Part shown: piece after piece, positions 61,066-64,000 of the stretch
Position numbering within the stretch: the first letter of the stretch is position 1
Layout of the letters: the number at the start of each line of letters is the position of its first letter
Source of the DNA: Burkholderiales bacterium
GTDB taxonomy: Bacteria; Pseudomonadota; Gammaproteobacteria; Burkholderiales; SG8-41
Length of the DNA stretch: 64,000 nt
Direction: 5' to 3'
NCBI GenBank assembly: GCA_030684405.1
Contig: JAUXYA010000018.1
Location: 35,199-99,198 of the forward strand
Program-made: the position numbers and the translations under genes
Notes under the pieces: generated by a model
The model's database searches: none
Told to the model about the DNA's origin: nothing
What the model saw: only the letters and a program-made list of their open reading frames with translations

Positions 61066-62286
61066 GTGACTGATATTCAAGGAAAAAACGGACGCAAGAA
61101 AATCCTGCTCGGGATCACCGGCGGTGTCGCTGCGTATAAGGCAGCGGAACTGGTGCGCCGGCTGGGCGACCGCGGCATTGACGTGCATGTGGTGATGACC
61201 GAAGCCGCCTGCGGCTTCATCACGCCGGCAACGCTGCAGGCGCTGTCCGGCCATCCGGTCTACACCGACATGTGGGACGGGCGCATCGCCAACGGCATGC
61301 CCCACATCGAGCTGTCACGCGACAAGGCCGCCATTGTCGTTGCGCCAGCCACTGCAGATTTCATCGCCAAGTGTGTGCACGGGCTCGCCGACGATCTGCT
61401 GTCGACGCTGTGCCTCGCGCGGGACTGCCCGTTGATCGTCGCCCCGGCGATGAACCGCCAGATGTGGGAGCACCCGGCGACGCAGCGCAACGTTGCCCAG
61501 ATCAAACGCGACGGCGTTATTGTTCTCGGCCCCGACAGTGGCGACCAGGCCTGCGGCGAGACCGGCATGGGCCGCATGCTCGAAGCCGCCGAACTCGCCG
61601 AAGCCATCAGCGCCTTCCTCGAACCGAAAACCCTCACTGGCAAACGCCTGCTGATGACCGCAGGGCCAACCTTCGAGCCGATCGATGCGGTGCGCGGCAT
61701 CACCAACCGCAGCTCGGGCAAAATGGGTTATGCGATCGCCCGCGCCGCGATCGCCGCCGGCGCCGAAGTCACCTTGGTTTCCGGCCCGGTCAGCCTCGCC
61801 GCACCGGTCGGGGCCCACGTCGAACGCGTGCAGACTGCGACAGAAATGTTCGAGGCCGTAAAAAAGCACGTCGCGAAAGCCGACATCTTCATCGGCGTCG
61901 CCGCCGTCGCCGACTACCGCGTGAGCAAGCCGCGCGAGCACAAGATCAAGAAGACCGACGAAGCCGCATTGACGCTCAGCTTCGTGCCCAACCCGGACAT
62001 CCTCGGCTGGGTTGCCACGCGGCCGAAACCGCCGTTCTGCGTCGGTTTCGCGGCAGAAAGCCGCAACCTCGATGCCTACGCCGACGAAAAACGCCGGCGC
62101 AAGAAAGTGAAGCTGATGATCGCCAACCTTGCGCAGGACGCCATCGGCGCCGACGACAACGAGGTCTCGTTGCTCGACGATGCCGGCACCCACCGCCTGC
62201 CGCGCGCGGCGAAGGACAGCGTGGCGCGGCAGATCATTGCGCACATTGCCGGACTCCTCAGCGGAAAAGCCCGAAAATCCCGTTAA
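61066..62286 (+). CDS. coaBC: Phosphopantothenoylcysteine decarboxylase/phosphopantothenate-cysteine ligase
   Basis: The 406-residue bifunctional enzyme makes 4'-phosphopantetheine for coenzyme A. The flavin-binding CoaC half shows [30 protein letters not shown] and the catalytic Cys in [13 protein letters not shown]; the CoaB half shows [17 protein letters not shown] and [12 protein letters not shown]. The GTG at 61066 is chosen: the length equals E. coli CoaBC and the in-frame TTG upstream lies within the candidate -10. dut follows after a 58-bp gap. Confidence 0.95.
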   Translation: MTDIQGKNGRKKILLGITGGVAAYKAAELVRRLGDRGIDVHVVMTEAACGFITPATLQALSGHPVYTDMWDGRIANGMPHIELSRDKAAIVVAPATADFIAKCVHGLADDLLSTLCLARDCPLIVAPAMNRQMWEHPATQRNVAQIKRDGVIVLGPDSGDQACGETGMGRMLEAAELAEAISAFLEPKTLTGKRLLMTAGPTFEPIDAVRGITNRSSGKMGYAIARAAIAAGAEVTLVSGPVSLAAPVGAHVERVQTATEMFEAVKKHVAKADIFIGVAAVADYRVSKPREHKIKKTDEAALTLSFVPNPDILGWVATRPKPPFCVGFAAESRNLDAYADEKRRRKKVKLMIANLAQDAIGADDNEVSLLDDAGTHRLPRAAKDSVARQIIAHIAGLLSGKARKSR

Positions 62287-62317
62287 TCGCAGTCTGCGGT
62301 TTGCGCCCCGCTTGCCG

Positions 62318-62344
62318 CTTACCATTCACCGCTCACCGCCTCCC
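62318..62344 (+). repeat. Heptamer array directly before dut
   Basis: Three units (CTTACCA, TTCACCG, CTCACCG) are followed by six bases and the dut ATG, the same register as the array before 41,735. Confidence 0.68.
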
Positions 62345-62794
62345 ATGAAATCCATAGACGTCAAGATTCTCGACCCGCGCCTGCGCGACCAGCTGCCGCA
62401 GTACGCCACGCCGGGCTCCGCCGGCCTCGACCTGCGCGCCTGCGTTGCAGCGCCGCTGACACTGCAGCCCGGCCAGACCGAACTGATTCCCGCCGGCATG
62501 GCCATCCACATCGCCGATCCCGGGCTCGCAGCGATCATCCTGCCGCGCTCCGGACTCGGCCACAAACACGGCATCGTGCTCGGCAACCTGGTCGGCCTGA
62601 TCGACTCCGATTACCAGGGCCAGCTCTTCGTCTCTACCTGGAACCGCGGCAACACCGCCTTCACCATCAATCCGCTGGAACGTCTGGCACAGCTGGTGGT
62701 CGTACCCGTCGTGCAAGTCGCCTTCAACATCGTCGAAGACTTCGCAGCCTCGCATCGCGGCGCCGGCGGCTTCGGCAGCAGCGGCAGAGCATGA
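62345..62794 (+). CDS. dut: dUTP diphosphatase
   Basis: The 149-residue trimeric enzyme hydrolyses dUTP to dUMP. The five dUTPase motifs are visible: [39 protein letters not shown] and the C-terminal [10 protein letters not shown]. It lies between coaBC and the CbiX-like gene, all in one direction. Confidence 0.96.
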   Translation: MKSIDVKILDPRLRDQLPQYATPGSAGLDLRACVAAPLTLQPGQTELIPAGMAIHIADPGLAAIILPRSGLGHKHGIVLGNLVGLIDSDYQGQLFVSTWNRGNTAFTINPLERLAQLVVVPVVQVAFNIVEDFAASHRGAGGFGSSGRA

Positions 62795-62825
62795 TGATGA
62801 ACGCCTCCAAACAGTGGAGACAAGC

Positions 62826-63227
62826 TTGAGTTCATCACTCATCACTCATCGCTCATCGCTGGTTCTTTTCGCCCACGGCGCGCGTGACCCCGAGTGGGCG
62901 GAGCCCTTTCGCGCCATCGCCGCCCGCGTCACCGCCGACCGCAGCGACCTCGCGGTGAAGCTGGCCTTCCTCGAATTCCAGGGACCGGCGCTGCCCGAAG
63001 CCATCGCCGAACTCGTCGCCGCCGGCCATCGCAACATCAGGGTTGCGCCGCTGTTCATGGCGCAGGGCGGCCATCTCAAAAACGACGTACCGAATCTGCT
63101 CGCGGAGATCCGCCGCAGCAATCCCGGCCTCGCCATCGAACTGCTGCCGGCCATCGGCGACGTGCCGGAACTGCGCGATGCCATCGCCGGCTGGCTGATC
63201 CGCAGCGTTCCCGGAGCCTGTGCATGA
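62826..63227 (+). CDS. CbiX/SirB-type chelatase domain protein
   Basis: The short 133-residue protein has the CbiX fold with metal-ligand histidines in LFAHGARDPEW and QGGHLKNDV. Short CbiX proteins insert metals into sirohydrochlorin or related tetrapyrroles. No ATG fits: a TTG at 62826 is five bases after GGAGA and is preferred over a GTG at 62814 without a ribosome site. The first ten or so codons are themselves a heptamer array (62,831-62,858). The stop overlaps the next ATG (ATGA). Confidence 0.82.
   Translation: MSSSLITHRSSLVLFAHGARDPEWAEPFRAIAARVTADRSDLAVKLAFLEFQGPALPEAIAELVAAGHRNIRVAPLFMAQGGHLKNDVPNLLAEIRRSNPGLAIELLPAIGDVPELRDAIAGWLIRSVPGACA
62831..62858 (+). repeat. Heptamer array at the 5' end of the CbiX-like gene
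   Basis: Four units (TTCATCA, CTCATCA, CTCATCG twice) lie inside the preferred reading frame and are translated as Ser/Leu/Ile/Thr/His residues. Confidence 0.65.
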
Positions 63228-63655
63228 AACGCCTGCTGTTCATCGCCCTGTTCTGCTTTGCCGGGGCGGCCACCGCCGCGATGCCGCAGATCGAACTCGC
63301 GATTGGCAAGCACCGCCTGGCTGCGGAAGTCGCCAGCACCGACCCCCATCGCATGCAGGGCCTGATGCATCGGCGCATGTTGCCCGAGAACCGCGGCATG
63401 TTGTTCGTGTTCCGTGACGTCGCCCACCACGGCATGTGGATGATGAACACTTACATTCCACTGTCAGTGGCTTTTATCGACGAGGCCGGCGTGATCGTCA
63501 ACATCGAGGATATGCAGCCGCACACCCGCGACTCGCACACCGCGAAAAAGCCGGTGCGTTACGCGCTGGAAATGAACCTTGGCTGGTTTCTCAAACGCGG
63601 CATCGGGCCCGGCATGAAAATCGAAGGCCTGGAAAAAGCACCGCCACCGCGCTGA
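63224..63655 (+). CDS. DUF192 family periplasmic protein
   Basis: The 143-residue protein has a signal peptide (MKRLLFIALFCFAGAATA) and the DUF192 pattern: LMHRRMLPENRGMLFVF, MWMMNTYIPLSVAFID and RYALEMNLGWF. Function is unknown. Its ATG overlaps the CbiX-like stop, so the two are co-translated. A terminator follows 17 bp after the stop. Confidence 0.9.
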   Translation: MKRLLFIALFCFAGAATAAMPQIELAIGKHRLAAEVASTDPHRMQGLMHRRMLPENRGMLFVFRDVAHHGMWMMNTYIPLSVAFIDEAGVIVNIEDMQPHTRDSHTAKKPVRYALEMNLGWFLKRGIGPGMKIEGLEKAPPPR

Positions 63656-63672
63656 AGCCTGCAGCGAGTAAA

Positions 63673-63701
63673 AAAGCCCGGCAGTGCCGGGCTTTGGTTT
63701 T
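63673..63701 (+). terminator. Rho-independent terminator after the DUF192 gene
   Basis: A perfect 10-bp stem AAAGCCCGGC/GCCGGGCTTT with loop AGT is followed by GGTTTT. Confidence 0.85.
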
Positions 63702-63780
63702 CAGCTGATACCGCTCAGCCGACGCAGCTTATTGAGAATTACCAAACCCCATGACACGGCATATCTATTCCGACATGTTT

Positions 63781-63883
63781 CCCTCACCCTCGATCCCTCT
63801 CCCGGAGGGAGAGGGATGCAAAGCCCTTCTCCCGTCGGGAGAAGGGGACACTTGAAGCGGAGCAGACGGGGGGGGATGAGGGA
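63781..63883. repeat. REP-like double-hairpin repeat, second copy
   Basis: The outer arm CCCTCACCC at 63,781-63,789 pairs with GGGATGAGGG near 63,873-63,882. Inside are hairpins ATCCCTCTCCC/GGGAGAGGGAT (63,793-63,817) and CCCTTCTCCC/GGGAGAAGGG (63,824-63,846). It lies between convergent genes, the usual location, and matches the nuoG insert in design. Confidence 0.85.
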
Positions 63884-63925
63884 GAAGTGTCGCTCAGTTA
63901 CGTAATCCTCAATAGCCAACTCGGC

Positions 63926-64000
63926 TCAGCCGAAATTCTTAGCCGCAAAATCCCAGTTGGCGAGGCTGTTGAGGAACGTCTCGACAAATTTCGGCCGCGC
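63926..64000 (-). CDS. sodB: Fe/Mn superoxide dismutase, C-terminal end only
   Basis: The last 24 residues read ARPKFVETFLNSL followed by NWDFAAKNFG, the typical C-terminus of iron superoxide dismutase. The rest lies beyond the window, so catalytic residues cannot be checked. Confidence 0.8.
   Translation of the reverse strand, partial: ARPKFVETFLNSLANWDFAAKNFG

Overview
The window looks like a chromosomal segment of a GC-rich betaproteobacterium (Burkholderiales/Rhodocyclales grade). The support is a yhdP–glnE head-to-head pair, ilvE–zinc finger–waaF, tpiA–secG–tRNA-Leu–nuoA-N–DUF2818–nudF in the order usual for that class, and a Bug/TctC-type binding protein. No origin, prophage or CRISPR array is visible.

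Layout. 1-8.96 kb: a partial YhdP/AsmA-like gene, glnE, a class III nucleotidyl cyclase, then ilvE, a zf-CHCC protein, waaF and an NTF2-like protein. 9.2-12.5 kb: a three-gene metabolic operon (divergent ComA-type phosphosulfolactate synthase, TcuA-like flavoprotein, class II aldolase) closed by a clean terminator. 12.5-16.2 kb: a leftward set (cytochrome b561, CpdA-like phosphodiesterase, Aas-type acyltransferase/acyl-ACP ligase). 16.5-19.5 kb: an RpfF-type DSF synthase with a MerR-PAS-GGDEF-EAL protein. 19.5-36.9 kb: leftward tpiA, secG, tRNA-Leu(GAG), all 14 nuo genes, DUF2818 and nudF. 36.9-43.2 kb: a methyltransferase, a Bug receptor, homospermidine synthase and an acylating aldehyde dehydrogenase/acyl-CoA ligase pair resembling SauS/SauT. 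43.5-57.6 kb: NnrU and a type I secretion module with an 11.5-kb RTX gene carrying a lipase-like N-terminus, preceded by a coupled small membrane protein and followed by HlyD. 57.7-59.7 kb: scrap DNA with a RAYT transposase remnant, YajD and a decayed BrnT/BrnA pair. 59.7-64 kb: rpmG, rpmB, radC, coaBC, dut, a CbiX-like chelatase, a DUF192 protein and the tail of sodB.

Most notable: (1) a double-hairpin REP-like repeat sits in frame inside nuoG, with a second copy near sodB; (2) YTCACNN heptamer arrays lie just upstream of several start codons, in the same register in three of four cases; (3) a DSF synthase is paired with a DNA-binding PAS/c-di-GMP protein; (4) an unassigned ComA-like/TcuA-like/aldolase operon lies about 28 kb from a SauS/SauT-like pair; (5) a giant RTX lipase-like protein is translationally coupled to a small membrane protein and has HlyD but no HlyB nearby. 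All calls come from reading the sequence; no database search was run.
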